Source: Actinomycetota bacterium (GTDB lineage Bacteria; Actinomycetota; Acidimicrobiia; Acidimicrobiales; JAJPHE01). Taken from it: a stretch of 64,000 nt of DNA. How positions within the stretch are numbered: the first letter of the stretch is position 1; every line of letters starts with the position of its first letter. Below the pieces are notes generated by a model. That model was given only the letters and a program-made list of their open reading frames with translations. It was not told the DNA's origin and did no database searches. Of the stretch, positions 8,728-17,818 are shown piece after piece. A program made the translations under genes and the position numbers. The stretch is taken from NCBI GenBank assembly GCA_027315345.1, contig DAHUYE010000026.1, positions 20,483-84,482 of the forward strand, in the 5' to 3' direction.

Positions 8728-11700
8728 TTAAGGGCCGATGAACGACCCCCTTTGGCTAGAAGTCGCTAACTCTTGCCCGCCAAGAGCCGGTGCGCGCCGC
8801 CGGTCCGGGGCCGGTGCCTCCGATGTCTTGGGAGTCGGGGTCCATCTGGCCTGACGGGCACCGATCAACCAACGCATCAATGCGATGAAAGGCCCGGCGG
8901 TCTCGAACAATCCACTGATCGGGGTGAGCAGAAGAATGGTCAGGTGCTGGCGCAGACGGTTGAACCGCGACAGCTGTTGATACCGCAGATTGCGGGCCAA
9001 GCCGATTTGATAGGAGACGACCCATCCCGCTCCGGCCAGCAGTATGAACGCCCGCCACACGCCGAGCGGTGAGCTCAGTGCCGCCTGACGGATGGCCGGA
9101 TGCAGAAAGAAGAACAGGCCGGCAAAGCCGATGGGAAAGCCCAGGGCGTAGGTGCCGACCCGGAAGCCGACGGCCAGCCGCAGCCGGCGACGCTGGGGAG
9201 CCGGGATGGAACGCAGATCGTCGCGCTGTCCCATCGCCCGCCAGCCCTGCAGCGCTCCCAGGACCCAGCGCAGTCTCTGCTGAATGGCCCAGTAGACCGA
9301 CAGTGGAGGCTGCTCGAGCATGGTGGCGCCGTGCCAGCCGAATCCTTCGTCACCGAGCATGGAATAGGCCCGCAGGCCGAAGAGCAGATCCTCGGCGATG
9401 TAGGGCTGGCCGTCGACGGTCCCGAAGTCCCATCCGATCTCGTTTTCCACCGCCTCGTCCACGACCAGGTTCGAACCGTGCAGGTGAGGCGGCGGGGGGT
9501 TGGACATGACCCGAGCGCATTCCGAGCAGCCGAAGGGCCGCAGCGACTCCATGGCCCGGCACATCCAGGGCGCCTTGTCCCACTCCAGCGGGTAGAGGAT
9601 CGGGCCCTGGCTGACCGGGGCCGGGTTGTCCGACAGGTAGTCGACCAAAACCAGCAGGTGATCCTCGGTGACCAGTGTCTCCTCATCCAGATGGACGATG
9701 AAGCTGCGTCCCTCCACTGCGTTCCAACCGGCCAGACGACGCTCGACCATGTGGTGCATGGCCCTGGCCTTGAGACCCGTCCCATTCGGCGTGCGGTAGC
9801 TGGCCGGCAGGCAGAGGGCGCGAACAGGGATGTTGGCCGTGGCGAAGTGGAGAGGCAGATGCTCGGCCTCCTGCGCCGATTCGGTGATGACCTCCACCGA
9901 CATCTTCGGCGCCAGCCAGGGCTGGGCGGCGGCTATGTCGACGATGCCCTGGACGGTGCGCTCCACGATGGCCGGTGCGCCGCCCCGGGTCGTGACCTGG
10001 AACTTGAGGTTAGGAAGAGCCCGGGTCGCCAGCACGGCCACATCCACCTCCGGCGCCCGGGCGAAGTACCTGCGGCTCGACAGCCAGCACCGGTAGTAAT
10101 AGACGTAGCGGACGGCAATGCCGCTGAGCAGAACAGAGAGGACCACGGCGGTGGCCTTGTAGGCCTGGCCACCGGGCAGGGTGGCCGAACTCGATCCCGG
10201 CAGCCATTCGGTGACCAGGGTCATGAGCACCGAGGTGGCCGTCAGGAGATAGGTGACCAGCAGCAGACCCGCCGCCGCGTAACCGGCGGCCCTCCAGGCC
10301 CGGCTGCTCGTGGTCGGTGATCCGGAAACAACCGGAGACCTCCGGTCACGGCTGTGGAGCCACACCACACCCTGATGGCGGAACAGGCTCTGTCCGGCCA
10401 CAGCCGCCGCCAGCAGGATGGCCACCATCAACAGCACCCAGGGCAGCGGCAGGAGAGGGAGCGGGGAGCGGGGCGACAGGACGGCCTCGAAGCGTGTCCC
10501 TGAGCCGTCCCGCGCCGATGGGCCCGAGCCGCCGGCGGCGGCTCCCGAGGGGACCCCAGGACCGGTGGCCGCACCGGGGGCGTACGCCTCTGGGCCGGCT
10601 GCTCCCGAGGAGCCGGCCGGGGTCGCGTCCGTGCCGTTGAGAGAGGCGGGCCAGAAGACGGCGCCGGTGGCAGCCGGAGCGGCTCTCGAGACCGAAAGAG
10701 CCACCAGCCCAGGGGCGTTTCCGGCCGGCCCGGCGGGGCCCGAGATCGTCGCGATGCCGGACGGAGCCCCGCCCGCGCCGGACGTCAGTGATCCCCCGCC
10801 GCTGTCCACGGTGCCGACCGGAACGCTCACCCCGTCGGCCCGGACCAGTTCCAGCTGACCGGCAGCACCTCCGGGAACGGTCAGGGTCACCAGCCGATCA
10901 CTCCACGTGCCTAGAGCCGCCACCCCGCCGATCAGTGCCGCACCGGAGGGCCCGAAGCCCGAGCCGGTGACCGTGAGGACCTCTCCGGCATGGACAGGGC
11001 CTCCGGGCGAGACCGCGCCCAGCACGGGGGAAACGTCCAGTGTCCCCGCCGGTATGGAGATGTCGATCGACGGGCTGGTGGAGCCGCCGGCGGTGTCGTA
11101 GGGCGCCAGGAACTCAAGCGTCAGGACGCCGTTGCAGTACGCCACCGGTCCCGGGACCTGCAGCCGGCTGTCGCTGAAAGCGGTGGCCGGCACGGCCGGG
11201 CCCCCGCAGTAGGAAGCCAGCACGGAAGCTCCCGGCAGTTGGGCCAGGCCGAAGCCGTTCCCGCTGACGCTCAACGGTGTCCCTTCGGCCGGGTCGGCCG
11301 GAAACAGTCCGTCGGCGACCGGGATACCGACAATGTTGAAATTGGAGTTGCTGAGCGAGGTGTCACCCAGGGCATCGGTCACTCGGACCCGGACCGCTCC
11401 GCCCGGGGAACCTGAGGGCATGGCGAAGTGGACCTCGGTGGCCGAGTCGGCCACGGCTGCCACGGTTGACCCCCCCAGCGTCACCGCCACCGTGCAAAGG
11501 GGGCCGGAGAGACCCGAACCGGTGACGAACACGGTCTGGCCGGAAGAAGCCCAGTGCCGCCCGTCAGCGGTAGCCACACCGGTCACAGCCGGGGAAGGAC
11601 AGGCGTCCACTCCGGCCACCGACGGACCGCCTCCTGCGGCACTCGACCCCGTGCTGGTGGTCAGCCCGGTGACCGAGGTGGGGAGGGAAAGGGCGCCGGC

Positions 11701-11805
11701 CGGCGCCGCACCGATACCCCAGGCGCCGGACAGTCCTGCTCCAACCACCACCACCACCGCCGCCAGCCGGCGCCGGCGGTCCGAGGTGCTCGGCCGCCGG
11801 CTCAT
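8728..11805 (-). CDS. Membrane GT2 glycosyltransferase (egghead/cellulose-synthase-like) with IPT/TIG-like repeats
   Basis: 1025 residues. A signal or anchor helix (about 12-35) is followed by roughly three IPT/TIG-like extracellular repeats (about 55-350, with VTGSGLSG, VSGNGFG and VTGSGFGPSG), a Gly/Ala/Ser-rich linker, three TM helices, a cytoplasmic GT2 domain and C-terminal TM helices. GT2 features: D707 in HLDEET, LHGSNLVV, AEDLLFG, and Q842-W847 QQRLRW, the QxxRW signature of processive polymer-making GT2 enzymes. Predicted to make and export a surface glycan. ATG 11805 overlaps the exosortase stop (ATGA), so the two are coupled. Fusion of Ig-like repeats to a GT is uncommon. Confidence 0.85.
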   Translation of the reverse strand: MSRRPSTSDRRRRLAAVVVVVGAGLSGAWGIGAAPAGALSLPTSVTGLTTSTGSSAAGGGPSVAGVDACPSPAVTGVATADGRHWASSGQTVFVTGSGLSGPLCTVAVTLGGSTVAAVADSATEVHFAMPSGSPGGAVRVRVTDALGDTSLSNSNFNIVGIPVADGLFPADPAEGTPLSVSGNGFGLAQLPGASVLASYCGGPAVPATAFSDSRLQVPGPVAYCNGVLTLEFLAPYDTAGGSTSPSIDISIPAGTLDVSPVLGAVSPGGPVHAGEVLTVTGSGFGPSGAALIGGVAALGTWSDRLVTLTVPGGAAGQLELVRADGVSVPVGTVDSGGGSLTSGAGGAPSGIATISGPAGPAGNAPGLVALSVSRAAPAATGAVFWPASLNGTDATPAGSSGAAGPEAYAPGAATGPGVPSGAAAGGSGPSARDGSGTRFEAVLSPRSPLPLLPLPWVLLMVAILLAAAVAGQSLFRHQGVVWLHSRDRRSPVVSGSPTTSSRAWRAAGYAAAGLLLVTYLLTATSVLMTLVTEWLPGSSSATLPGGQAYKATAVVLSVLLSGIAVRYVYYYRCWLSSRRYFARAPEVDVAVLATRALPNLKFQVTTRGGAPAIVERTVQGIVDIAAAQPWLAPKMSVEVITESAQEAEHLPLHFATANIPVRALCLPASYRTPNGTGLKARAMHHMVERRLAGWNAVEGRSFIVHLDEETLVTEDHLLVLVDYLSDNPAPVSQGPILYPLEWDKAPWMCRAMESLRPFGCSECARVMSNPPPPHLHGSNLVVDEAVENEIGWDFGTVDGQPYIAEDLLFGLRAYSMLGDEGFGWHGATMLEQPPLSVYWAIQQRLRWVLGALQGWRAMGQRDDLRSIPAPQRRRLRLAVGFRVGTYALGFPIGFAGLFFFLHPAIRQAALSSPLGVWRAFILLAGAGWVVSYQIGLARNLRYQQLSRFNRLRQHLTILLLTPISGLFETAGPFIALMRWLIGARQARWTPTPKTSEAPAPDRRRAPALGGQELATSSQRGSFIGP

Positions 11806-13490
11806 CGGACCGCGCCGCTCGGGTCGGAGCTGCGGGCGCCGATCACGGCCCGGCCGAAATGGACCAGGAAACTGCGGCTCTGGTTCAGGTTGGCCCCCAG
11901 GCTGATGGGCCGGGTAGCGGCGGAGGCACCGGTGTAGGCGGCCGTGACCACATACTCGGCGTCGACGGGAGCCAGCAGGACTATGCGCTCGTAGCTGGTC
12001 CCCAGGGCTGTCTCGACCGGCCAGATCCAGTACAGGGCGTTCCACCGGCCCACTAGGCCCGGGATCTTGAGGGTCATCACAGTGGCCTGGACGCCGGCCC
12101 CCAGACCGACCCGTTGGATACCGGACAGGCCGTAGCCGTGGTAGTCGTAGCAGGCCAGCACGTCATAGGTACTGAAGGAGGACAGGTTGGGGGTGTCGAT
12201 CACATCGGCGAGTACGGTGGCCGCCCCACCGGCTGTCGGGGCATAGGCGTAACGGGTCCAGACCGCTCCGGAGCCGAAGTACTGCGACGCCCAGTCGTAG
12301 CGGTCGATGGGCTGCACCGACCAGCCCGGGAGCTGGATGGGGGCTTGGGCAAAGGAGACCAGTCGGGGCGTCCCCAGCTGGCCGGCCAGGGGACCGAACC
12401 GGCCGAAGTTGCCGTCGGCCGCACCGACTGCGGCCGCCACAAGCGAAACGACCACGGCGGCTCCGAACAGCCGGCCATGCAGCCTCCACCGGGTCGGAGT
12501 GGCGGCGGGCTGGTCGGCCGGGGGAACCCGCGGCGCAGCCGGTCGGAGGTCGAGACGGAAGCGGCCCAGACTGCTCACCATGAGGGCCACCCCGGCACCG
12601 AAGAGCACCAGGCCGAGGACGGGATGGAGTCCGTCCAGGGCGACGGTCTGGCCGAACCGGGAGCCGGCCCAGAAGATGAGGATGAGACGGACCAGATTGA
12701 GCCCGTAGACCAGCACCATGCCGGTACCCAGCCAGAGCCCTTTGGCCAGCTTGCCCCCTTCGACCAGGGTGAGCACCGCCATGCCGACCAGGCCGAAGCC
12801 GATGAAGCTGTCAACACCCGTGCAGGCCGACACCACGCTCAGGGGGAACGTCGCTCCGGCGTGATGGACCATGAAGATGGTGCCGCCGCTGGCCCCTGAG
12901 GGCGTGGCCACCGGCAGGACCCTGAGTAGAGCCCGCACCGACGCCAGGGTCAGGTTGCTGAACTGCGCCATCCCGTGGTCAAGGGCGAAGTTGTAGGGAA
13001 CCGGCCAGGCCAGCAGCAGGAAACCGACCGCCCAGCGCATCCGCCACAACGCCGGAGCGCCGAAAAGCACGGCTACGGCCCCGGCGGCGAAGAGAGGAAG
13101 CGAGAGGAGATCAACCCGGTAGAACCAGAAGAGGATCGACATCCGGTCCGGCAACACCACCGCCATCAGCAGGGCCGTGCCGAGCAGGGGCAGACCGACC
13201 AGGTAGTCGATGTAACGGTCCTGAACCACCGAAGCGGGCTGTTCCGGCCGGCTCAGGAGCACCGCGATACCCAGGGCGATGAAGGGGGCCAGGCCGACAT
13301 AGGCCAGGGGTGTGTCGCTGCCCAGCGACCCGAGCAGGCTGCTCAGGGAGTACCGGTACGCCACCACCAGGGCCGCCAGCAGCAGCAGCGCCCGGAACCA
13401 TGGTCGGGACGAGATCTCAGTCGAGATCCGTCCACGCCAGTTGCCGCGGGTCGCGCCCCATTGGTTCGAATGGTCAAACTGCGCGGGCAC
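11802..13490 (-). CDS. Exosortase/archaeosortase-family transpeptidase fused to an EpsI-like domain
   Basis: 562-residue polytopic membrane protein. The exosortase core (about 30-315) has the family triad: C223 in SACTGVDSF, R268 in LNLVRLIL and H289 in GLHPVLG. After another TM helix (about 345) an external domain (about 370-545) resembles EpsI/DUF3485, an exosortase-associated domain. Predicted to cleave and re-anchor proteins bearing a PEP-CTERM-like tail on the outer face of the membrane; the two sedolisins encoded downstream carry such tails. GTG 13490 has GGAGG five bases upstream. Overlaps the GT gene by four bases. Confidence 0.85.
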   Translation of the reverse strand: MPAQFDHSNQWGATRGNWRGRISTEISSRPWFRALLLLAALVVAYRYSLSSLLGSLGSDTPLAYVGLAPFIALGIAVLLSRPEQPASVVQDRYIDYLVGLPLLGTALLMAVVLPDRMSILFWFYRVDLLSLPLFAAGAVAVLFGAPALWRMRWAVGFLLLAWPVPYNFALDHGMAQFSNLTLASVRALLRVLPVATPSGASGGTIFMVHHAGATFPLSVVSACTGVDSFIGFGLVGMAVLTLVEGGKLAKGLWLGTGMVLVYGLNLVRLILIFWAGSRFGQTVALDGLHPVLGLVLFGAGVALMVSSLGRFRLDLRPAAPRVPPADQPAATPTRWRLHGRLFGAAVVVSLVAAAVGAADGNFGRFGPLAGQLGTPRLVSFAQAPIQLPGWSVQPIDRYDWASQYFGSGAVWTRYAYAPTAGGAATVLADVIDTPNLSSFSTYDVLACYDYHGYGLSGIQRVGLGAGVQATVMTLKIPGLVGRWNALYWIWPVETALGTSYERIVLLAPVDAEYVVTAAYTGASAATRPISLGANLNQSRSFLVHFGRAVIGARSSDPSGAVR

Positions 13491-13573
13491 TGCACCTCCG
13501 GGAAGTATCCCCGAGGTTTCACCGCCGGACGAACCATGTCCTGCCTAATTCCGGTTTCCGCCCTGTTAAGTGG

Positions 13574-14617
13574 TCAGGCGCCCGTGAGGCCGGCGCGAAA
13601 AGCGGCCAAAGTCAGTGGCGAACTGTCTATCTGCCAGTCCGTTTCCTTAGAAGCATCGAACCAAATGAAGCCTGAAATCGACGGGTCAGATCGCAGGTAG
13701 CTGAAGAAGGAATCGATCCAGGCTGACTTGTCACCGCCGACCGAAGTGCTGGCCACCTCGGTGATGAGCATCGGGCGTCGCGTTATGGCGCGGAGCTGGC
13801 TGACCGAGGATCCGAACACCTCCGCCGGCGTCTGCCACTGATGACCGTTGGTCGTTCCCCAGTTATAACCGTCCAGTCCAACCCAGCTGACGTAGGCGTC
13901 ACCGGGATACAGAGACTCCATCGGCGTGGCGCCCGGGTAGGCAACATTCGGACTCCACACGAAAGCGACGTTGCGGGCCCCGACGCCGGCGAAGACATCG
14001 TGAACGTGGCGAAAGGCAGCCACGTACTCCGCCGCCGTCTGCCCGTTCACACCCGGTGACCATCCGTACCAGTTTCCGTTCATCTCCGGATCGAGACGCA
14101 GGAGCACCGGTATGCCCAGGGATCGCAGACCAAGGGCCCAGGATCGGATGTAGCCGTCGTACCGGCCGGCGGCAATGGCGCGGTCGGTGATGGTGGTGAG
14201 ACGGGACGGATCGTCCGACAGCCAGGTGATGACCGGAGTCGAACCGTTGGCGGCCGCCGCTTCCACATCGGCGGCGTTGAATGCGCTGTAGGGACCGGCC
14301 CAGTGCTCGTACCACATGACGTAATCGGCCCGCCTACCCACCTCGGCCTGGAGAGACCTGACCGTGGCCATGGTCCCGGGGAAGTCGGGGGCGTACAGGC
14401 CCCACTTGCCGCCGTAACCGCTCTGGGTGGTGGCCGGCCTCGGGACGGCCACCGTGTGCGAGGCCGGCTTCACCGCGGCCAGGGCCGGACCGGCGCTGAC
14501 AGCCAGGCCCAGGGCCGGACCGGCGCTGACAGCCAGGGCCAGAGCCGCCAGGCCGCCCAGAATCGATGCCCGGCCGCGAGTGGACCGCCGTCCGCTCTCC
14601 CCTTCAGAACTCCGCAC
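13574..14617 (-). CDS. Secreted GH26-like glycoside hydrolase
   Basis: 347 residues: signal peptide (about 18-47) and one TIM-barrel domain. Likely acid/base E178 lies in RLDPEMNGNWYGW and nucleophile E287 in LITEVAST, both arranged as in GH26 beta-mannanase/glucanase-type enzymes. Predicted to cut or trim an extracellular polysaccharide, fitting the GT2 gene two genes downstream. GTG 14617 is the start that keeps the full signal peptide. The signal peptide contains a 10-residue tandem duplication. An 83-bp gap to the exosortase gene may hold a second promoter. Confidence 0.82.
   Translation of the reverse strand: MRSSEGESGRRSTRGRASILGGLAALALAVSAGPALGLAVSAGPALAAVKPASHTVAVPRPATTQSGYGGKWGLYAPDFPGTMATVRSLQAEVGRRADYVMWYEHWAGPYSAFNAADVEAAAANGSTPVITWLSDDPSRLTTITDRAIAAGRYDGYIRSWALGLRSLGIPVLLRLDPEMNGNWYGWSPGVNGQTAAEYVAAFRHVHDVFAGVGARNVAFVWSPNVAYPGATPMESLYPGDAYVSWVGLDGYNWGTTNGHQWQTPAEVFGSSVSQLRAITRRPMLITEVASTSVGGDKSAWIDSFFSYLRSDPSISGFIWFDASKETDWQIDSSPLTLAAFRAGLTGA
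14481..14540. repeat. 30-bp tandem duplication in the GH26 signal peptide
   Basis: Two consecutive 30-bp copies (14481-14510 and 14511-14540) differ at one base. In protein this repeats LAVSAGPAL in the hydrophobic core of the signal peptide, lengthening it by ten residues without changing frame. Confidence 0.9.
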
Positions 14618-14678
14618 CCGGTATCTATCGGCATCCCGGGCTCCTACCTGACCCCGATTTGCACCTTTTCGCCCTGAC

Positions 14679-16163
14679 TCAGGAGGCGGCCGCCACCAGG
14701 GGCTGGTCGGCCGGCCGGCTCAACTCCAGCGCCTCGTCCACCAGGTCGCTGCGCTTCATGATCCGGTAGTCCTTGAGGTAGCTCTGGTGCACCTGCCAGG
14801 GGTGGCGCGAACCCTGCTTGGGCATGCGGTCGGCCGAGCGCAGAACGTATCCCGAGGTCAGCCCGAGCAGGGGCTGGGTGGTGATGGACGGATCCCGGTT
14901 GACCGGCATGGCCCGGGTCATCTTCTGCTCCCGCATCCGGTTGAGGAGACGGCACACGTAGTCACAGGTCAGGTCGCACTTGAGCGTCCAGGAGGCGTTG
15001 GTGTAGCCGACGGCCATGGCCAGGTTGGGGACGCCCTCGAGCATCATCCCCTTGTAAGCCAGCTTCTGGGACACGTCCACGGCCTGACCGTCCACGCTAA
15101 GGGTCATCCCGCCGATGAAGAGGAGATCGAGGCCCGTGGCGGCCACCACGACGTCGGCGGCCAACTCCCGGCCGGATTCGAGTCGGATCCCTGACTCGGT
15201 GAAGGTCTGGATGCGATCGGTCACCACATCCACCGAGCCGCTGGAGATGGCCTTGAACAGGTCACCGTCGGGCACGGCGCAGAACCGCTGGTCCCATGGG
15301 TTGTAACGGGGATTGAAGTGGGTGTCGATGTCGTAGCCGGCCGGCAGTTGCCGGGCGAGCATGCGCCGCAGCATGCGCTTGACCATCTCGGGGCGGCGCT
15401 GGCTGACCTGGTAGAAGGCCTGGGTGGTGAGGGCCTTGTACCAGCGGATCACCGGATTCGAGTAACGGGCCGGCAGGATCTTGCGCAGCAGATTGGCCAG
15501 CGGATCCTGGGTCGGCATGGAGGCGATGTAGGTCGGGGAGCGCTGGAGCATGGTGACGTGGGCGGCCGTCTCGGCCATGGCCGGCACCAGGGTCACAGCC
15601 GTGGCCCCGCTGCCGATGATGACCACCCGCTTACCGGCGTAGTCGAGATCATCGGGCCAGGCCTGGGGATGGATGACGGGACCCTCGAAGCGGTCCCGGC
15701 CCGGGAACTCGGGCAGGTAGCCGTGGTCGTAGCGGTAGTACCCGGTGCAGGAGTAGAGGAAGCCGCAGGTCAGCTGCTCGGTCCGCCCCGTGCCCACTTC
15801 CTCGGCCGTGACCAGCCAGCGGGATTCGGCGCTGGACCACTCGGCCCTGACCACCTTGCGCCCGAAGCGGATCTTGTCCACCACCCCGGTCTCGGCGGCG
15901 GTGTCCCGGATGTACTGCAGGATGGCCGGCCCGTCGGCGATGGCCTCGGCGTTGGGCCAGGGGCGGAACGAATAGCCGAGGGTGAACATGTCCGAGTCGG
16001 AACGGATGCCCGGGTAGCGGAACAGATCCCAGGTACCGCCCAGGTCCGCTCGCGCCTCGAGCACGGCGTAGGTCGCCCAGGGGCAGTCCCGCTCCAGGTA
16101 GGCGCCGGCCCCCACGCCGGACAGCCCCGCCCCCACCACCAGCACGTCGAGATGCTCCACCAC
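14679..16163 (-). CDS. Flavin monooxygenase, Baeyer-Villiger type
   Basis: 494 residues, cytoplasmic FAD/NADPH enzyme. The FAD Rossmann motif GAGLSGVGAG starts near residue 11, the BVMO fingerprint FxGxxxHxxxWP appears as FEGPVIHPQAWP from F159, and the NADPH motif GSGATAVTL follows. GTWDLFRYPGIRSDSD is typical of the family. Predicted to insert oxygen into ketones or hydroxylate a small organic substrate. Start GTG 16163 has GAGGAG 7-8 bases upstream; a longer N-terminus would be non-homologous. Paralogous to the gene at 24787. Confidence 0.88.
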   Translation of the reverse strand: MVEHLDVLVVGAGLSGVGAGAYLERDCPWATYAVLEARADLGGTWDLFRYPGIRSDSDMFTLGYSFRPWPNAEAIADGPAILQYIRDTAAETGVVDKIRFGRKVVRAEWSSAESRWLVTAEEVGTGRTEQLTCGFLYSCTGYYRYDHGYLPEFPGRDRFEGPVIHPQAWPDDLDYAGKRVVIIGSGATAVTLVPAMAETAAHVTMLQRSPTYIASMPTQDPLANLLRKILPARYSNPVIRWYKALTTQAFYQVSQRRPEMVKRMLRRMLARQLPAGYDIDTHFNPRYNPWDQRFCAVPDGDLFKAISSGSVDVVTDRIQTFTESGIRLESGRELAADVVVAATGLDLLFIGGMTLSVDGQAVDVSQKLAYKGMMLEGVPNLAMAVGYTNASWTLKCDLTCDYVCRLLNRMREQKMTRAMPVNRDPSITTQPLLGLTSGYVLRSADRMPKQGSRHPWQVHQSYLKDYRIMKRSDLVDEALELSRPADQPLVAAAS

Positions 16164-16250
16164 GGCCCCGCTCCTCTGAAGGCTCCGGCCGCCCGGCCGG
16201 ATAACCACCACTATCTTCTACGATTCGAAAGAAACGGTCAAGTCGTCAAA

Positions 16251-17423
16251 TTAGGTGCCCGGGGTCTCCAGCACCCCGGCGGCCTGGAGGCGGGCGATCT
16301 GCAGCGGGTCGTAGCCGATTTCGGCCAGGACGCCCAGGGTGTCCTGGCCGATCAGCGGGGCCGGCCGGGGCGTCTCCTCCTCCAGCCCCTGGAAGCGGGC
16401 CGGCCGGGGCGCCACTCGGTAGGGCCCGGCCACCGGGTGCTCGACCACCTCCAATTCCTCGACCAGGTCCTCGAGGGTCGCCACCGCCGCCGCCGGGATG
16501 CCCCGCTCCCGGCACCAGGCCAGCCACTCGGCGTTGGTACGCCGGGGCGCCACCGCCCCCACGAGCTGGTAGAGGCCGGAGGGGTCGTCCCGGGGGCGGG
16601 GGAAGGTGGAAACGTCGACCCCGAGGGCGGCGGCCTCGGCCACCAGGGCATCGTGATGGCGGCGGTGATAGGGAAAGATGCAGATCCATCCGTCGGCGCT
16701 GCGCTGGGCCTGGCGGGCCGAGGTGAGGATGCGTTGGTAGCCCACCGGCCCGGAGGCCGGCTCGGACATGGCCGCTCCGCCGTGTTCGACCAGCACGAAG
16801 GAGCGCACCGCCTCGGTCATGGCCACTTCTATCCGCCGGCCCCGGCCGGTCCGGGCCCGCTCCAGCAGAGCGGCGGAGATGGCGAAGGCCAAGGTCAGGC
16901 CGCTGACCTTGTCCGCCACCAGGCTGGGGATGAGCTGGGGCACACCGGTGACCCGGTGCAGCACATCGACCAGGCCGGTCTCAGCCTGGATGACATCGTC
17001 GTAGGCGGGATCGTCCCGCCGCTCCGAGTCGGAGGCGAAGCCGGCCGCGGTGGCGTAGACGATGTCAGGTCGCACCGCGGCGATGTCCTCGTAGGTGAGT
17101 CCCAGACGCTCCAACGGTCCCGGCCGCAGATTGCTCACGAACACGTCCGAGGTGCGGGCCAGATCGAGCACGATCTGCCGGCCGGCGGGAGCTTTGATGT
17201 CGACAGCGAGGTTGCGCTTGTTGCGCAACAGGTTGAGGGCCACCCCGGTCAGTTCTGGATGCGGGCCGCCTCCCATTCTCCGGTTGGTGTCCCCGCCCGC
17301 CGCCTCGATGGTTATGACATCGGCGCCGTAGTCGGCCATGAGCTGGGTGGCGTAGGGCCCCATCACCACCGAGGACAGATCGAGGACCCTGATCCCCTGG
17401 AATGGACCGGCGCCGGACGTCAT
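16251..17423 (-). CDS. CaiB/BaiF (class III) CoA-transferase
   Basis: 390 residues, the normal family length. N-terminal IRVLDLSSVVMGPYATQLMADYGADVITIE binds CoA, NLRPGPLERLGL follows, and the catalytic aspartate is D142 in YDDVIQAETG. Predicted to move CoA between carboxylic acids, activating a substrate for beta-oxidation-like breakdown. ATG 17423 lies six bases after TATGGT, supporting a leaderless start. The upstream ArsR gene ends 41 bp away on the same strand. Confidence 0.88.
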   Translation of the reverse strand: MTSGAGPFQGIRVLDLSSVVMGPYATQLMADYGADVITIEAAGGDTNRRMGGGPHPELTGVALNLLRNKRNLAVDIKAPAGRQIVLDLARTSDVFVSNLRPGPLERLGLTYEDIAAVRPDIVYATAAGFASDSERRDDPAYDDVIQAETGLVDVLHRVTGVPQLIPSLVADKVSGLTLAFAISAALLERARTGRGRRIEVAMTEAVRSFVLVEHGGAAMSEPASGPVGYQRILTSARQAQRSADGWICIFPYHRRHHDALVAEAAALGVDVSTFPRPRDDPSGLYQLVGAVAPRRTNAEWLAWCRERGIPAAAVATLEDLVEELEVVEHPVAGPYRVAPRPARFQGLEEETPRPAPLIGQDTLGVLAEIGYDPLQIARLQAAGVLETPGT

Positions 17424-17429
17424 GACCCG

Positions 17430-17435
17430 ACCATA
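17430..17435 (-). promoter_or_regulatory. -10 box TATGGT, leaderless start of CoA-transferase gene
   Basis: Read on the minus strand, TATGGT ends six bases before ATG 17423, inside the 41-bp gap after the arsR-type gene. This gives the CoA-transferase its own promoter. Confidence 0.4.
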
Positions 17436-17464
17436 TCCAGCCCCGAGCGCGCTGGGGCCGGGCG

Positions 17465-17818
17465 CTAACCGGCCGGAGGCGAGTCGAAGGCCAGGGCGGT
17501 GCCCAGTTCGGACATGAGATCGGCGATGCTCCTCTGGTCGGCCACCAGCTCCCGTCGCCCCCGCCCCGGGGCGTTCGTGACCAGGCCGGCGTCGCGCAGG
17601 AGCTTGATGTGGTTGCTCATGGTGGGTTGGGCCACACCGAACTGCCGGGCCAGTTCGGTCACCGTGCTCGGGCTGCCGGCCAGCTGGTTCAGGATGGCCA
17701 GGCGGGTCGGCTCGGCCACCGCCTTGAGGCGGTTGGCCACTGGCTCCAACCCGGCTCGGGGGTCCGCCGGCGCCGCCCGCACGCCGATGAGGAGGAGATC
17801 GGGCAGAGCGAAGATCAA
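17465..17818 (-). CDS. ArsR/SmtB-family transcriptional regulator
   Basis: 117 residues if read from TTG 17818. The winged-helix domain is clear: LKAVAEPTRLAILNQLAGSPSTVTELARQFGVAQPTMSNHIKLLRDAGLV, the classical ArsR helices. No ELCVCDL-type metal box is seen, so it may sense something other than metal. TTG 17818 overlaps the TGA of a 32-codon upstream frame (TTGA), and third-position GC falls sharply upstream of this point in its own frame. GTG 17782 is the alternative start. Confidence 0.8.
   Translation of the reverse strand: MIFALPDLLLIGVRAAPADPRAGLEPVANRLKAVAEPTRLAILNQLAGSPSTVTELARQFGVAQPTMSNHIKLLRDAGLVTNAPGRGRRELVADQRSIADLMSELGTALAFDSPPAG

Noticed and set aside
16212..16250. TTGACC-containing promoter with a partial TTCGAA palindrome before the monooxygenase.
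   Set aside because: No convincing -10 box at 16-18 bp could be fixed, so it was not listed.
15318..17468. 716-codon plus-strand frame opposite the monooxygenase and CoA-transferase.
   Set aside because: Antisense artefact of high GC; the real genes have intact catalytic motifs.
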